The notes: generated by a model from the letters alone, not told the origin. Positions 1 through 10,104 are shown, counted from the stretch's first letter. The stretch: 64,000 nt of DNA from Vreelandella sulfidaeris (GCA_007182875.1 AP019514.1:1488001-1552000); one strand, 5' to 3'. Numbers and translations: made by a program.

Positions 1-80
1 GCCTGGGAAAGCTGCTGCTGCCATGAGGTAGGTACCTGGGCAGAAACGTGCTTACCAGTGATAATAATGTTCTCCTGCAA
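1..80 (-). CDS. epmB: EF-P (R)-beta-lysylation pathway protein EpmB, N-terminal fragment
   Basis: Reading leftward from a TTG at 78-80 the frame is open to the window edge and gives about 26 residues, including [16 protein letters not shown]. This resembles the weakly conserved N-terminus of EpmB (YjeK), a radical-SAM lysine 2,3-aminomutase that makes the beta-lysine attached to EF-P. A strong AAGGAGG lies 6 nt before the TTG. No ATG or GTG is in frame nearby. EpmB is divergent from efp in many gammaproteobacteria, so context supports the call. The radical-SAM domain is outside the window, so the assignment rests mainly on position. Confidence 0.55.
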   Translation of the reverse strand, partial: MQENIIITGKHVSAQVPTSWQQQLSQ

Positions 81-129
81 AAAAGCCCTCCTTCGGGTTA
101 TCATGCGCGCACTTAGCAATGACGCTATC

Positions 130-154
130 GATGGCGAAGCGCAGATTCGCCATC
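130..154. promoter_or_regulatory. 9-bp dyad in the epmB/efp intergenic region
   Basis: GATGGCGAA (130-138) and TTCGCCATC (146-154) form a perfect 9-bp inverted repeat around a 7-nt loop. It lies in the divergent spacer, about 48 nt upstream of the efp start. It could be a 5' UTR hairpin or an operator shared by both directions. No function is demonstrated. Confidence 0.45.
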
Positions 155-201
155 ATAGATTTATACAGACTATAGATTTAAACAGACTATTGAGAGGCAG
201 T

Positions 202-768
202 ATGGCGAACTATTCTACCAACGAATTCAAAGGCGGTTTGAAAGTAATGCTCGACGGCGATCCCTGCTCGATCGTTGAGAACGAGCTGGTCAAGCCTGGC
301 AAGGGACAGGCATTTAACCGCGTTAAGCTGCGTAACTTGATGACTGGCCGTGTGGGTGAGCGTACCTTCAAATCCGGTGACTCGTTGGAAGGCGCCGATG
401 TCATGGATTTGGAAATGGAATACCTCTATAACGATGGTGATATGTGGCATTTCATGAAGACGGATGGCTCCTTCGAGCAATACGCAGTGGAAAAGAAAGC
501 CTTGGGTGATACCGAGAAATGGCTAAAGGAGCAGGTGCCTTATACCATTACGTTATGGAACGACAAGGCGATTTCCGTCACTCCGCCTAATTTCATTGAG
601 CTGGAAGTCGTTGAAACTGACCCAGGTTTGAAAGGCGATACGGCACAAGGCGGCTCTAAGCCAGCAACGCTCTCATCCGGTGCTGTTGTGCGCGTACCGT
701 TGTTTATCAATCAGGGCGAAGTATTGAAAATTGATACGCGCAGCGGCGAGTACGTCTCCCGCGCTTAA
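202..768 (+). CDS. efp: Translation elongation factor P
   Basis: Encodes 188 residues, the standard EF-P length. EF-P binds between the P and E sites of the ribosome and rescues stalling at polyproline stretches. The modifiable lysine is K34 in VKPGKGQAF, the target of beta-lysylation by EpmA/EpmB. The C-terminus has the family motif [12 protein letters not shown]. The frame stays open upstream to about position 58, but the extra residues are not EF-P-like. The ATG at 202 is preceded by GAGG and gives the conserved [12 protein letters not shown] start. The gene is intact. epmA follows in the same direction and epmB diverges upstream, so all three modification components are contiguous. Confidence 0.98.
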   Translation: MANYSTNEFKGGLKVMLDGDPCSIVENELVKPGKGQAFNRVKLRNLMTGRVGERTFKSGDSLEGADVMDLEMEYLYNDGDMWHFMKTDGSFEQYAVEKKALGDTEKWLKEQVPYTITLWNDKAISVTPPNFIELEVVETDPGLKGDTAQGGSKPATLSSGAVVRVPLFINQGEVLKIDTRSGEYVSRA

Positions 769-825
769 TAGCTTTATAAGCTATTGTATATTTAATAGCC
801 ACGCATTGTGCGTGGCTTTTATTTT
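767..825 (+). terminator. efp terminator: two consecutive hairpins
   Basis: The first hairpin overlaps the efp stop: AATAGCTT (767-774) pairs with AAGCTATT (778-785) across a TAT loop. The second, AGCCACGC (797-804) with GCGTGGCT (810-817), is followed by a T-rich tract and looks like a Rho-independent terminator. epmA starts only about 16 nt later, so it may rely on read-through or on a promoter inside efp. Confidence 0.75.
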
Positions 826-840
826 GTCTAAGGAGTAGTG

Positions 841-1817
841 ATGGCCATTGATTGGCAACCTTCAGCTTCTATTGAAACGCTGCGCGAACGGGCGCGATTA
901 ATGGCAAAAGTACGGGCATTTTTGCCCAGCGTGACGTGCTGGAAGTGGAAACGCCGGTGCTGGGACAGGGGGGCAGTACGGATATCCACTTGGTGTCGCT
1001 CCACACGCTGGCGCGCACCGATAAAGGCCAGCGCAGGCTATGGCTGCAAACATCTCCCGAATATCATATGAAACGGTTGCTGGCTGCCGGTAGCGGCCCC
1101 ATTTTTCAGCTCGCTCGAAGTTTTCGCGATGGTGAAATAGGGGCGCCATAATATCGAGTTCACCATGCTGGAGTGGTACCGGCCGCAATTTACGTTGAAT
1201 AAACTGATTGAAGAGAGCACTACCCTGATTATGTCGCTGCTCCCCAGTTATCCTGGCCCTGTCGTGCAGCATCGCTATCGGGAGCTATTTCATACTCACC
1301 TAGAGATTGATCCTTTACCTCTTCATTGGAAACGTTACGGGCGTTAGCTGCCGAGCGGACACAAATGCCTGCTCACGCCTTAGCCGGTGAAGGACGTAAT
1401 ACCTGTCTTGACCTGCTGATGGGCATGGTCATTGAACCTTTGCTTGGCCAGTATGAGTTAAGCGTCGTGATCGATTATCCCGCGAGCCAAGCGGCCCTGG
1501 CACAACGCCACCAAGATGGTGATGGTGAGTGGGTCGCTTCTCGCTTCGAGATATACCTGAAGGGTCTTGAACTGGCCAATGGCTACCAAGAATTAACCGA
1601 TGCATCTGAACAGCGAGCTCGGTTTGCAGAAGATAATGCAGAACGTCGTCGCCTAGGCTTGCCCGAAGTCGATATTGATGAGCGCCTGCTGGCGGCACTT
1701 GAGCATGGCATGCCTGAAGGCGCTGGGGTTGCGCTGGGAATAGACCGCCTTATTCAACTGACGTTGGGGAAAGCACGCCTGCAAGACGTGCTCGCGTTTG
1801 CGACGCCGAATTGTTAG
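841..1817 (+). CDS. epmA: EF-P--(R)-beta-lysine ligase EpmA (frameshifted in this assembly)
   Basis: Class II lysyl-tRNA-synthetase paralogue that ligates beta-lysine to K34 of EF-P; it lacks the anticodon-binding domain. The segments read as EpmA in order: [18 protein letters not shown], then [34 protein letters not shown] and [12 protein letters not shown], then LEWYRPQF, and finally [10 protein letters not shown] and GVALGIDRL (class II motif 3). Frame breaks fall near 916-921 (T5 where T6 is needed), 1143-1150 (GC lost from a GCGCGC-type run) and 1312-1314 (C lost). AAGGAG precedes the ATG at 841. All breaks are short-repeat indels, so the gene is probably intact in the organism. Confidence 0.93.
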
Positions 1818-1843
1818 CTCGAACTGCTAACTCGAACTGCTAA
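1818..1843. repeat. 13-bp tandem duplication after the epmA stop
   Basis: CTCGAACTGCTAA occurs twice head to tail (1818-1830 and 1831-1843), directly after the epmA TAG at 1815-1817. The bases before it (CGAATTGTTAG) look like a diverged third copy that contains the epmA stop itself. Each copy carries a TAA, in a different frame from the other. Confidence 0.8.
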
Positions 1844-1867
1844 ATAGCGCCTAGCGACTCTCCCATG

Positions 1868-2673
1868 CTAACCATCTTTCCAGGGGGGGATCTCGTTGAA
1901 ATTAACCGGTTTGGTAAAACAGGTGACCACGGTTGACCCCAGCATAAAACGGCCCATTTCAGCGCCTTTTTCTAGCGTGATGGGTTGGCCGAACCGCATG
2001 CGCTGCGGGTTGCCCGCAAGCGGCGTTACCTGTCCTGACCAGACGGTTTCAATGGCCGCTACAATCATTGCGCCGACTAACACCATAGCCATTGGTCCGT
2101 ATTCGGTATCAAAGATACACACCAAGCGCTCATTGCGGGCAAATAAACCCGGCACATAGTTAGCCGTTGCTTGGTTTACCGAGAAGAGCCGGCCCGGCAC
2201 ATAGATCATTTCCCTGAGCGTGCCGGTCACTGGCATATGTACGCGATGATAATCCCGCGGAGAGAGGTAAACGGTGGCGAAACTGCCACCTAGAAACTCT
2301 TCAGCAAGGGCTGTATCGCCGCCAAGTAATGTTTGTGCGGAGTAAGTGTGCCCTTTGGCCTGCACCAGTTGGCCGGCCTGTAAGCGTCCATATTGAGAGA
2401 GCGTGCCATCGGCGGGCTTAATATGCCCTCGCCCAGGGGCCGTGCATCGGCTTTTAAAGCGCGAGTGAAAAAGTGATTGAACGTTGCATAGGCAGTAGGA
2501 TCGGGCTCCAGTGCTTGGCTCATATCCACATTAAAATGTTTGATAAACGCTTTAATCAGGGTGTTTTTCACCCACGGGTTTTCGCACCGGCCAAATTTGC
2601 CGGTTAGGCGTGAAATGGCATGTTGCGGCAGAGGATGCTGAAGTAGCGAAAAAGCTTTTTGGGAAAAATTCAC
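1868..2673 (-). CDS. psd: Phosphatidylserine decarboxylase proenzyme (one frameshift)
   Basis: Converts phosphatidylserine to phosphatidylethanolamine at the inner membrane. The self-cleavage motif LGST, whose Ser becomes the pyruvoyl group, is visible near the C-terminus in FMLGSTVVT. The histidine region [16 protein letters not shown] is also conserved. The N-terminal segment [19 protein letters not shown] joins the rest after one missing C near 2413-2416 (AGCCCGCC should read AGCCCCGCC, restoring a [12 protein letters not shown] segment). A GTG at 2673, 10 nt after the sseA stop, is the most likely start, though its ribosome-binding site is weak. Psd is next to rsgA in E. coli; here sseA lies between them. 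Confidence 0.93.
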
Positions 2674-2683
2674 AGTAATGTCT

Positions 2684-3525
2684 TCATTTCTCAATCGGAG
2701 TGTCTTCGCGGTTGCCCCATTCGCCCCAGGAGCCCGCATAGCCACGTATATTAAAGCCAAGTGCTTTGCCAACCAGCCAGGTAAAGCTGCTGCGGTGATG
2801 GCTTTGGCAGTGTGTAGCAATTTCCATATCCGGCGTTAGGCCTAAGGCACTCAATTCGGTGATGAGTTCGGCATAATCGCGAATGCGCAGCGCTCGGTTG
2901 CGATCCATGGCGTGGAGCCAATCCATATTGACCGCACCAGGAATATGGCCCAAATGCTTGTTATTTCCGCGTACACCATCGTACTCATCTTTGGAGCGCG
3001 CATCCCATACCGCAAACTGCCTATCGTCGAGTTTCTCTTTGATTTCGTCGCAGGTAATTAGCGCTTTGGGATTGAGAATCTCAGCGTGATAGTCGCTTGG
3101 GGCAGGGCGGTGGGTTCGCTGCTTTCTTCAAAACCCGCATCCCGCCACGCGTGAATGCCACCGTTTAAGTACGAGTAGCGCGTATGGCCGATCAGGTCTA
3201 AGGTCCACAGCAGGCGTGCCGCCCAGCCGCCACCTTCATCATCGTAAGCCACTACATGGGTGTCTCGGGTTAGACCCAGAGCACTAAACAGCCGCGACAA
3301 TGCCTCAACGCTGGGAACATCGCTAGGTACTGGCCCTTCGCCGCGCATCAAATAGCGAAAGTCGAGAAAAATAGCGCCGGGCACATGCCCCTGGCGATAA
3401 CTGTCACCGTTGGCAGGTACATCAATAATGAGTAGCTGTGGATTATCTAAATGCTCCTGCAGCTGTTCTGGTTCAATTATTAGCGGTAAAAGATTAGATT
3501 CGGACGATTGGCTTTCGGTGCTCAT
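2684..3525 (-). CDS. sseA: Sulfurtransferase with two rhodanese domains (one frameshift)
   Basis: Two tandem rhodanese domains, as in thiosulfate or 3-mercaptopyruvate sulfurtransferases. The first, inactive-type domain includes LLIIDVPANGDSYRQGHVPGA. The second has the catalytic cysteine in ATHCQSHHRSSFTWL, the CQxHHRS form seen in Pseudomonas-type enzymes. The C-terminus is GYAGSWGEWGNREDTPIE. A missing C near 3101-3105 separates the halves; with it restored the linker reads SDYHAEILNPKALITCDE. The donor (thiosulfate or mercaptopyruvate) cannot be decided from the sequence alone. It is probably cotranscribed with psd, whose GTG follows closely, and the symbol is given by domain architecture. 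Confidence 0.85.
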
Positions 3526-3543
3526 GGGTAACTCCTGTGTACG

Positions 3544-4563
3544 TTAGCCATCCAAGCTATCAAGAATGCGTCGATAGCTGGCAAAGCGCGCTGGATGAAT
3601 CTTGCCTGCCTCGACCGCTGCGAGTAAAGCACAGCCTGGTTCATTACGGTGACGGCAGTCGCGAAAACGGCAATGACCAATATAGTCATGAAACTCAATA
3701 AAGCCGTCCGTCACTTCCTGCTCATTGAGATGAACCAGGCCAAATTCACGTATACCCGGCGAATCAATTAAGTCGCCATCGGCAACCTCAGCACGGCTCA
3801 TGGTATAGAGACGTGCCGTGGTGGTGGTGTGGGTGCCTTTGCGAGAGTCTTCCGACAGCGCACCAATGCGCAGGTTTTCATCCGGTAACAGCAAATCAAT
3901 CAGCGATGATTTGCCAACACCGCTTTGCCCGACAAACACTGAGGTTCGCCCTTCAAGTTGGCCGCGCAACTCATCCAGCCCTGACGTTGTCGCAATGGTG
4001 GTGCGTATCACGGGATAGCCCAAGGCACTGTAGCGCTCGAGTAGTTTACCCAGCTCGCCGCCATCTTCCGGGAGTAGATCGGTTTTGTTGAGCACCAACA
4101 CCGGCGCAATGCCGGTGGCTTCGGCGGCGACCAAGTAGCGATCAATTAGATTGGCGTGGGGAGCGGGTTCCACTGCAAACACGATCAGTAGCTGGTCAAT
4201 ATTGGCCGCTACCGGTTTGAGTAGGCCGCGAGCGTCGGGGCGTTTAAGCACGCTATCGCGCTCTTCACGGGCCACCACTACGCCAGAGCCTTCTTGCCCT
4301 GCGCGCCATATCACTCTGTCGCCGGTGACTAGGCCGTCCAGATTGGCGCGTAAGTGACAGCGTACCGGTTCATTTTCGCTGTTGCGTACCTCTAAAGTAC
4401 GCCCAAAGTGAGCAACGACGCGGCCCGGCTGTTCGGCACCGTATTCGCCCGCGGCGAGTTTCTCAGCATCCTGTACATCGCGCTTTTCAGCGCGCTGGGC
4501 ACGTTCTGCCTGGACTTTCTCGACTCGCCACTGCTGCTGGCGACTTAATTTACGTTTGCTCAT
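3544..4563 (-). CDS. rsgA: Small ribosomal subunit biogenesis GTPase RsgA
   Basis: Circularly permuted GTPase that helps mature the 30S subunit. The motifs occur in permuted order: G4 NKTDLL, then G1 GQSGVGKSSL, then G3 DLIDSPGIREFG. An N-terminal OB-fold segment includes GRVVAHFGRTLEV. The C-terminal zinc site is Cys/His-rich (CRFRDCRHRNEPGC). The gene is intact. ATG at 4563 (MSKRKLSRQQQW) is preferred over the in-frame GTG two codons upstream because AGGTGG lies just before it. Divergent to orn, as in E. coli. Confidence 0.97.
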   Translation of the reverse strand: MSKRKLSRQQQWRVEKVQAERAQRAEKRDVQDAEKLAAGEYGAEQPGRVVAHFGRTLEVRNSENEPVRCHLRANLDGLVTGDRVIWRAGQEGSGVVVAREERDSVLKRPDARGLLKPVAANIDQLLIVFAVEPAPHANLIDRYLVAAEATGIAPVLVLNKTDLLPEDGGELGKLLERYSALGYPVIRTTIATTSGLDELRGQLEGRTSVFVGQSGVGKSSLIDLLLPDENLRIGALSEDSRKGTHTTTTARLYTMSRAEVADGDLIDSPGIREFGLVHLNEQEVTDGFIEFHDYIGHCRFRDCRHRNEPGCALLAAVEAGKIHPARFASYRRILDSLDG

Positions 4564-4593
4564 GGCCACCTGATGCTCGGTACAATAGGCGCT

Positions 4594-4659
4594 ATTGTAC
4601 CTATCAAAGATGCCATTGTACTTATCCTTGTACTTATCATTGTACTTATCAAAGATGCC
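4594..4659. repeat. Degenerate short direct repeats upstream of rsgA and orn
   Basis: ATTGTACcTATCAAAGATGCC (4594-4613) recurs nearly exactly at 4639-4659 as ATTGTACTTATCAAAGATGCC. Between them are two shorter copies of (A/C)TTGTACTTATC. The result is four copies of a 12-bp core with alternating short and long units, inside the roughly 190-bp divergent spacer between rsgA and orn. It may affect either promoter or simply reflect slippage. Confidence 0.75.
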
Positions 4660-4756
4660 ATCGGTTATTCAAGCAGGCCTTTAGGGCTGCTTGGCGGTGG
4701 CATTTAAGGCACACTTACATGACATTAATAGCCACTAAGGCGAAAGGATGATGGTA

Positions 4757-5348
4757 ATGAGCAACAATATAACGGGGTCAGCAACGCCACGCAGTGATCT
4801 GCTAGTCTGGATCGATCTGGAAATGACGGGGCTGGATCCCAATAAAGAGCGCATCATTGAGGTGGCCACGCTCATTACCGATGCAGATTTGAATGTCGTG
4901 GCGGAAGGGCCTGTCATTGCGGTGAAACAACCCGATAGCCTGCTGGCACAGATGGACGATTGGAACCAGAAAACGCACGGCGAATCAGGCTTAGTGGCGC
5001 GGGTGAAAGCAAGCCAAGTGGAAACTGCCGAGGCCGAGCAGCAGACTCTGGCGTTTCTGCAGCAGTACGCGGTGGCGGGTTCGTCGCCGATGTGTGGTAA
5101 CAGCATTCACCAGGATCGGCGCTTTCTAGAGCGCGAGATGCCTGCACTGCTCAATTTTTCCACTACCGCAATCTCGATGTTTCCACCTTGAAGAGGTAGC
5201 CAAACGCTGGAACCCAGGCGCTTTGGCGGGCTTTAATAAGCGAAATGTGCACTTGGCGATGGAGGATATTAAAGAGTCGATTGCCGAGTTGGCTCATTAC
5301 CGCAATACGTTTTTGCGCGTTGATCAGCGCAGCGACGAAGAAGAGTAA
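4757..5348 (+). CDS. orn: Oligoribonuclease (two frameshifts)
   Basis: DEDDh 3'-5' exoribonuclease that degrades 2-5 nt RNAs, including pGpG from c-di-GMP turnover. It has [11 protein letters not shown] (ExoI), HGESGL, and the ExoII region [18 protein letters not shown]. Near 5152-5158 the T run has 5 bases where TTTTTT is needed (giving [17 protein letters not shown]), and near 5191 GG is reduced to G. With both corrected the C-terminus reads [33 protein letters not shown] and ends SDEEE. Three ATGs are possible (4748, 4751, 4757); AAAGG at 4743-4747 is best spaced for 4757. The gene is essential in many gammaproteobacteria, so the breaks are most likely errors. Confidence 0.95.
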
Positions 5349-5353
5349 AGCGA

Positions 5354-6481
5354 TTAAGTCATATCAGTGGCAATGCGATCACCGCGCTTGAGCTGTTGTT
5401 CTTCAAGCGCCCAGGAGACGTGTTCACGCACCAATGTGCTTGGTAGGCTCTGCGCGCCCATAGTGCGGCTTCCACGGCCTGGCTCCAGGGTGCGTTCCCG
5501 AGGCCAATAGCGATGTTGCGTAGCCAACGCTCATAGCCTATGCGCCGGATAGGGCTGCCTGCGGTTTTATCGAGAAACTCTGCCTCGCCCCAGGCAAACA
5601 GGCTTATGAGTGTGGTGCGGTCCAGATCATGGCGCGGTGCAAAATCATCTTCCTGGGTGATGCGGGTAAAGCGAGTGAAAGGGCAGACCAGTTGGCAATC
5701 GTCGCAGCCATAAATACGGTTACCCATGGCGCGACGGAGCTCAACCGGAATCGCGTCATGCAGTTCGATGGTGAGATACGAAATACATTTGCGCGAGTCG
5801 ACCACTTTGTCGTCAACGATGGCGCCGGTGGGGCAGGCGGTGCGGCAAGCACTGCAACTGCCACAGTGCTCTTGCTCAAACGGCGCGTCGATAGGCAAGG
5901 GAAGGTCGGTATACAGTTCACCCAGAAAAACAGCGAGCCCGCTTTGGGGTTAAGCAGCATGGCGTTTTTACCGAACCAGCCGAGCCCGGCTTTTTTGGGC
6001 CAGGGCGCGCTCCATCACCGGCGCTGAGTCAACAAAAGCGCGATAACCAAAACGGCCGACTGCCTGTTCGATTTTTTTTGCCAGCAGAGCTAACCGTTTG
6101 CGCATTAGCTTGTGATAATCGCGTCCCAGGGCGTAGCGCGACACATAAGCGCGGCTGGGCTGGCCGAGCACCTTGGTGCTTTCCACCTCGGCGGGCAGGT
6201 AATCCATGCGCACGCTGATAATGCGTTGCGTGCCGGGCTCTAGCTCTGCAGGTCGGGTGCGCTTGGTGCCATGCTTAGCCATAAAGCCCATCTCACCGTG
6301 GTAGCCGTTTTCCAGCCATGCGTCGAGATGGGCTTCATGGGTCGATAGTTCAGTATCGGTGATACCTACCTGCTGAAAGCCCAGCTCTCGCCCCCAGGTT
6401 TTTTACCAGGTCGGCAAGATGAGCAAGCTTTTCATTCGTCAATGCATCGTTGGAACGTGCAAAGGCAGTGGAATCCGGCAT
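5354..6481 (-). CDS. queG: Epoxyqueuosine reductase QueG (several frameshifts)
   Basis: Cobalamin- and Fe-S-dependent enzyme for the last step of queuosine synthesis in tRNA. Two 4Fe-4S clusters are visible: CGSCSACRTACP and CDDCQLVCP. Upstream segments are WLENGYHGEMGFMAKHGTKR and YHKLMRKRLALLAKKIE. Frame breaks: a surplus G near 6399, A6 for A5 near 5985, a lost base near 5922-5930 and a lost G near 5458. After the last, the C-terminus reads VREHVSWALEEQQLKRGD and ends at TAA 5354-5356. The ATG at 6481 starts MPDSTAFARSNDALTNE. Adjacent and convergent to orn, a common pairing. Confidence 0.92.
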
Positions 6482-6612
6482 GGTTTTTCAAACAAGTCAG
6501 GCAAATGGATAGTTAGCCAAAGAGTCGGTCAACAGCAAGGCGTTAAGCGCGCTATGCTAACGCATTGTCAGCCATCAAAACATGTGCATCAAAACATGTG
6601 AAAGGAGAGATC

Positions 6613-8106
6613 GTGACGATCCCGAACACTTCCATGCTACGCCCTCTATACAAAGCCGCCCAGGTGCGCGAGCTTGACCGACGCACCATTGCCGGTGGAA
6701 TCGATGGTTTTGCATTGATGCAGCGCGCCGCCTCAAGTGCCTGGCATAGCTTTCGCTCACGCTGGCCGCAAGTAAGAAGTTTAACCGTAATGTGCGGGAG
6801 TGGTAATAACGGTGGCGATGGGCATGTGTTGGCTGCATTGGCTATGCAATCGGGTCTCAAAGTACAGCGAGTAACGCTTAAACCATTGGGCGAGCTAAGC
6901 GGAGACGCGGCACGTGCAGCCGATTTAGCGACATCGGCGGGAGTTAACTGTGAAGAATGGCACGCTGGGATTGAGTTAACTGGCGAGGTCATTATCGATG
7001 CGTTGTTAGGTACTGGTTTGAAGGGTGAGGTAGAAGGACGCTTTCGGCGAGCTATCGAAATGATTAATGCCGCGCATCGACCGGTATTAGCGATTGATAT
7101 TCCCTCAGGGTTGGTGGCGGATACCGGGGCCGTGCTTAGTATTGCCGTTGAGGCCGCCTGCACGGTGACTTTTATTGGCGATAAAGTTGGTCTGCACACT
7201 GGGGACGCGCCCGCTTACACCGGCGAGATTGATTTTCGCCCGCTGGGCGTCAAAGCGCAGGCATATTTCGACATCCCTACCTACGGCGTGGCGGCTGGAC
7301 GATTCACTTCTGGCCGATGCCTTTGCCCCGCGCCAGCGCACTAGCCATAAAGGTAATATGGGGCATGTGCTGGTCATGGGCGGCGCGCCCGGATTTGGTG
7401 GTGCAGCGCTTCTGGCCTGCCAGGCAGCCGCACGGCTTGGGGCGGGAAAAGTAAGCTTAGCAACGGCGCCTGAGCATATCACCGCTAGTCTGGTGCGCTG
7501 TCCTGAAGTGATGGCCCATGCTGTTCGCGGTGGTGCCGAGGCAGCTGAGTTACCCAATAACGCTGACGTTGTAGTCGTAGGGCCAGGCCTTGGTCAGGCT
7601 GCTTGGGGACAGGCGGTACTACAAAGTGCGATGCAGTCAGAGGCGCCGTTGGTAGTAGATGCTGATGGCTTGAATCTTTTAGCGCGTCAGTGGCCTGATG
7701 CGCGGCGTGAAAACTGGATATTGACCCCGCACCCTGGCGAAGCTGCACGGCTGTTGGGTTGCTCGGTGAAGGATATACAGGCTGATCGGCCTGCCGCTGC
7801 CCAGGCCCTGCAACGTGCACGCGGTGGCGTGGTGATTCTAAAAGGCGCAGGCAGCTTGATTGCTGGGCCTAGCGGGTTGGTCGTTTGCCCTTACGGCAAC
7901 CCTGGCATGGCTAGCGGTGGTATGGGGGATGTGCTCAGCGGTATGCTGGGGCTTTGGTTGCTCAGCGCGGTGATGTGGAGTTCAGCACTTGGCTGGCAAC
8001 CATGGTGCATGCATTAGCCGCAGATCGTGCGGCAGAACAAGAAGGAGAGCGTGGCCTGCTGGCTAGCGATCTGGCATCCTATGCGCGAAAATTGATTAAT
8101 CCGTGA
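6613..8106 (+). CDS. nnr: Bifunctional NAD(P)H-hydrate epimerase / ADP-dependent dehydratase (two frameshifts)
   Basis: Repairs hydrated NAD(P)H. The N-terminal epimerase (YjeF_N) shows MCGSGNNGGDGHVLA and AIDIPSGLVADTG. The C-terminal dehydratase (carbohydrate-kinase fold) shows VVVGPGLGQAAWGQ, VVDADGLNLLA, LTPHPGEAARLLG and NPGMASGGMGDVLSG. Breaks lie near 7295 and near 7957 (GGG read as GG); the corrected tail is EFSTWLATMVHALAADRA then LLASDLASYARKLINP. The GTG at 6613 is chosen because AAAGGAGAGA (6601-6610) is ideally placed; the upstream open frame would run through this site. It leads the conserved nnr-tsaE-amiB-mutL-miaA-hfq operon. Confidence 0.95.
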
Positions 8107-8117
8107 AGGCGGCTTAC

Positions 8118-8634
8118 ATGCAGGTGCAATTAGATAATGAAGAGGCCCAAGTCGCGTTTGGCGAAGTGTTAGGGCACGTGCTGCAAGGTCGCGGGTTGGT
8201 TTACCTGGAAGGTGAGTTAGGTGCCGGTAAAACCACCTTAACACGCGGTATCCTGCGGGCTTACGGCCATCAAGGGGCGGTAAAAAGCCCCACTTATACA
8301 CTCATAGAGCCTTACGAGCTGGGCTGTCAGCGACTCTATCATCTAGATTTGTACCGCCTAGCGGATCCAGAAGAACTCGAATTTATCGGTGGACGCGACG
8401 TGCTAGCCGACGATGCCCTAAGTATTGTTGAGTGGCCAAGCCGTGGGGAAGGGGTGGTTGCCAGCGCCTGACCTTCGTCTGTTTTTAACGGTTGCTACTC
8501 AAGGTCGTTTGGTCTCTTTGGTGGCAGATAGTGATCAGGGCAGACATATGCTGGCACGCTTGCAGAGCAAGGTCAGTGAAGTAAGTGAGGTAGGTTCCGA
8601 TCAGTTGGAGAATGGTGTGATTCAATGGAAATAA
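8118..8634 (+). CDS. tsaE: tRNA t6A biosynthesis ATPase TsaE (one frameshift)
   Basis: ATPase partner of TsaB/TsaD in making N6-threonylcarbamoyladenosine in tRNA. Walker A is EGELGAGKTTLTRG, followed by KSPTYTLIEPYELG, LYHLDLYRLADPEELE and IVEWPSRGEG. A surplus G near 8449-8454 (GGGG for GGG) breaks the frame; corrected, it continues GWLPAPDLRLFL and ends IQWK. The start is ATG 8118 (MQVQLDNEEAQ); a GTG at 8103 overlapping the nnr stop is an alternative. The 3' end overlaps amiB by 10 nt. TsaE is essential in most bacteria, which argues against real inactivation. Confidence 0.94.
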
Positions 8635-10085
8635 AGGGCACAGCGGTATGCGTTTATCGCTTGTTAGTTGCCAGTTTTTTTGCCCTGACGGCGGTTAGTG
8701 TTCAAGCGTCCAGTGTAGAAAGTATGCGTTTGTGGGCGGCACCGGATCATGCGCGGCTGGTATTTGATCTGTCCGCTGCTACTAATGCCAACGTGTTCTC
8801 ACTGGAAAATCCAGCACGGTTGGTTATTGATTTAGATGACACGCAAATGGATACCGATCCGAGCACACTGCCATTACATGATAGTGCCATTGCCTCGGTG
8901 CGCACTGGCGCGCGGGAGGGTGGTGGCTTGCGGGTGGTGCTTGAACTAAATCGAGCAATTGAGCCGCGACATTTCACCCTAAGGCCAAATGATCAATACG
9001 GCCACCGTCTGGTTGTCGATCTTGAGTACCCGGGGGAAAGCGCTGTTGAGAATCCTATTGATCCTATTGAGGCGATGATTCGCGAACAGGAAATTCAGGT
9101 CCAGCGCGCGTCAGCTCAAGCCCAGCTACCGGGCAGCGTAGCGCCGCCTAGTAACGAAGTGCCTGCTGCCGTGCAGGAAGCCAAACCGCACCCGCGTAGA
9201 GATATCATTATTGCTGTCGATGCCGGCCACGGCGGGGAAGACCCGGGGGCGATTGGCCCTTCAGGAGCCCGGGAAAAGATGTTGTGCTGGAAATTGCCCG
9301 TCGCCTAGCTGCTGAAGTGAACGGAACCGAAGGCTTTAAAGCCGTGCTGGTGCGGGATGGCGACTATTATATAGGGTTGCGTCAGCGTACCGCACTGGCA
9401 CGTGAGCAAAAAGCCGACTTTTTGTCTCGATACACGCCGATGCCTTTACCAGTCCACGACCTCAAGGCAGTTCGGTGTATGCGCTCTCAGCGGGGCGCCA
9501 CCTCGGAGACCGCACAGTGGTTAGCCGATAGTGAAAACCGCTCCGACCTTATCGGCGGAGTCGATGGCAATCTCTCGTTGCGTGATAAAGACCAGGTATT
9601 GCGTGGTGTGTTGTTGGATTTGACCATGACTGCCACGCTTAATGACTCGCTCTCGATTGGTGGTCAGGTGTTGGAGCAGTTAGGCCGCATTAACCGGCTG
9701 CATAAGTCCCGGGTCGAGCAGGCTGGGTTTATGGTGTTGAAGTCGCCTGACATTCCTTCGCTATTGATTGAGGTTGGCTTTATCTCCAACCCCTGACGAA
9801 GAGCGTCGGCTACGTGACCCAGTCCACCAATCAGGGCTTTCTCAGGCTATCTTCAGCGGTTTACGCGAGCATTTCGAGCGCTTCCCACCGCCGGCCAGCC
9901 TGCTTGCTTGGCAGCGTGATAATCAGCGTAGCCCCTCAGGGAATGAGTATCGTATTCAGTCAGGCGATACGTTATCGGCAATTGCCGTCCGCCATGGCGT
10001 ACCGGTTAATCAGTTAAAGCAGGCCAATGATATCAATGGTGACGTGATCCGCGTTGGCCAAGTGTTGCAGATTCCCCGTTCTTGA
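8625..10085 (+). CDS. amiB: N-acetylmuramoyl-L-alanine amidase with AMIN and LysM domains (several frameshifts)
   Basis: Periplasmic zinc amidase that cleaves septal peptidoglycan during daughter-cell separation. Order of parts: signal peptide (hydrophobic LLVASFFALTAVSVQA), AMIN domain (SMRLWAAPDHARLVFDL to VVDLEYPG), a linker, Amidase_3 (IIIAVDAGHGGEDPGAIG, LIEVGFISNP), and a C-terminal LysM (YRIQSGDTLSAIAVRHG). Breaks: A lost at 9271-9275, T lost near 9418-9424, CT lost near 9490, C gained near 9791. Between the middle two the true reading is SIHADAFTSPRPQGSSVYAL. AmiB is favoured over AmiC by its position between tsaE and mutL and its LysM tail. Confidence 0.93.
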
Positions 10086-10104
10086 GATTTCTTCATGAGG
10101 TGTC

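Noticed and set aside
58..201. N-terminal extension of EF-P
   Set aside because: The frame is open, but the residues are unlike any EF-P, overlap epmB, and the ATG at 202 has a Shine-Dalgarno site and gives the exact family length.
841..1817. epmA, mutL, yhdP and others as real pseudogenes in a decaying genome
   Set aside because: Breaks are mostly one-base homopolymer changes, occur in essential genes too, and conservation continues through every break.
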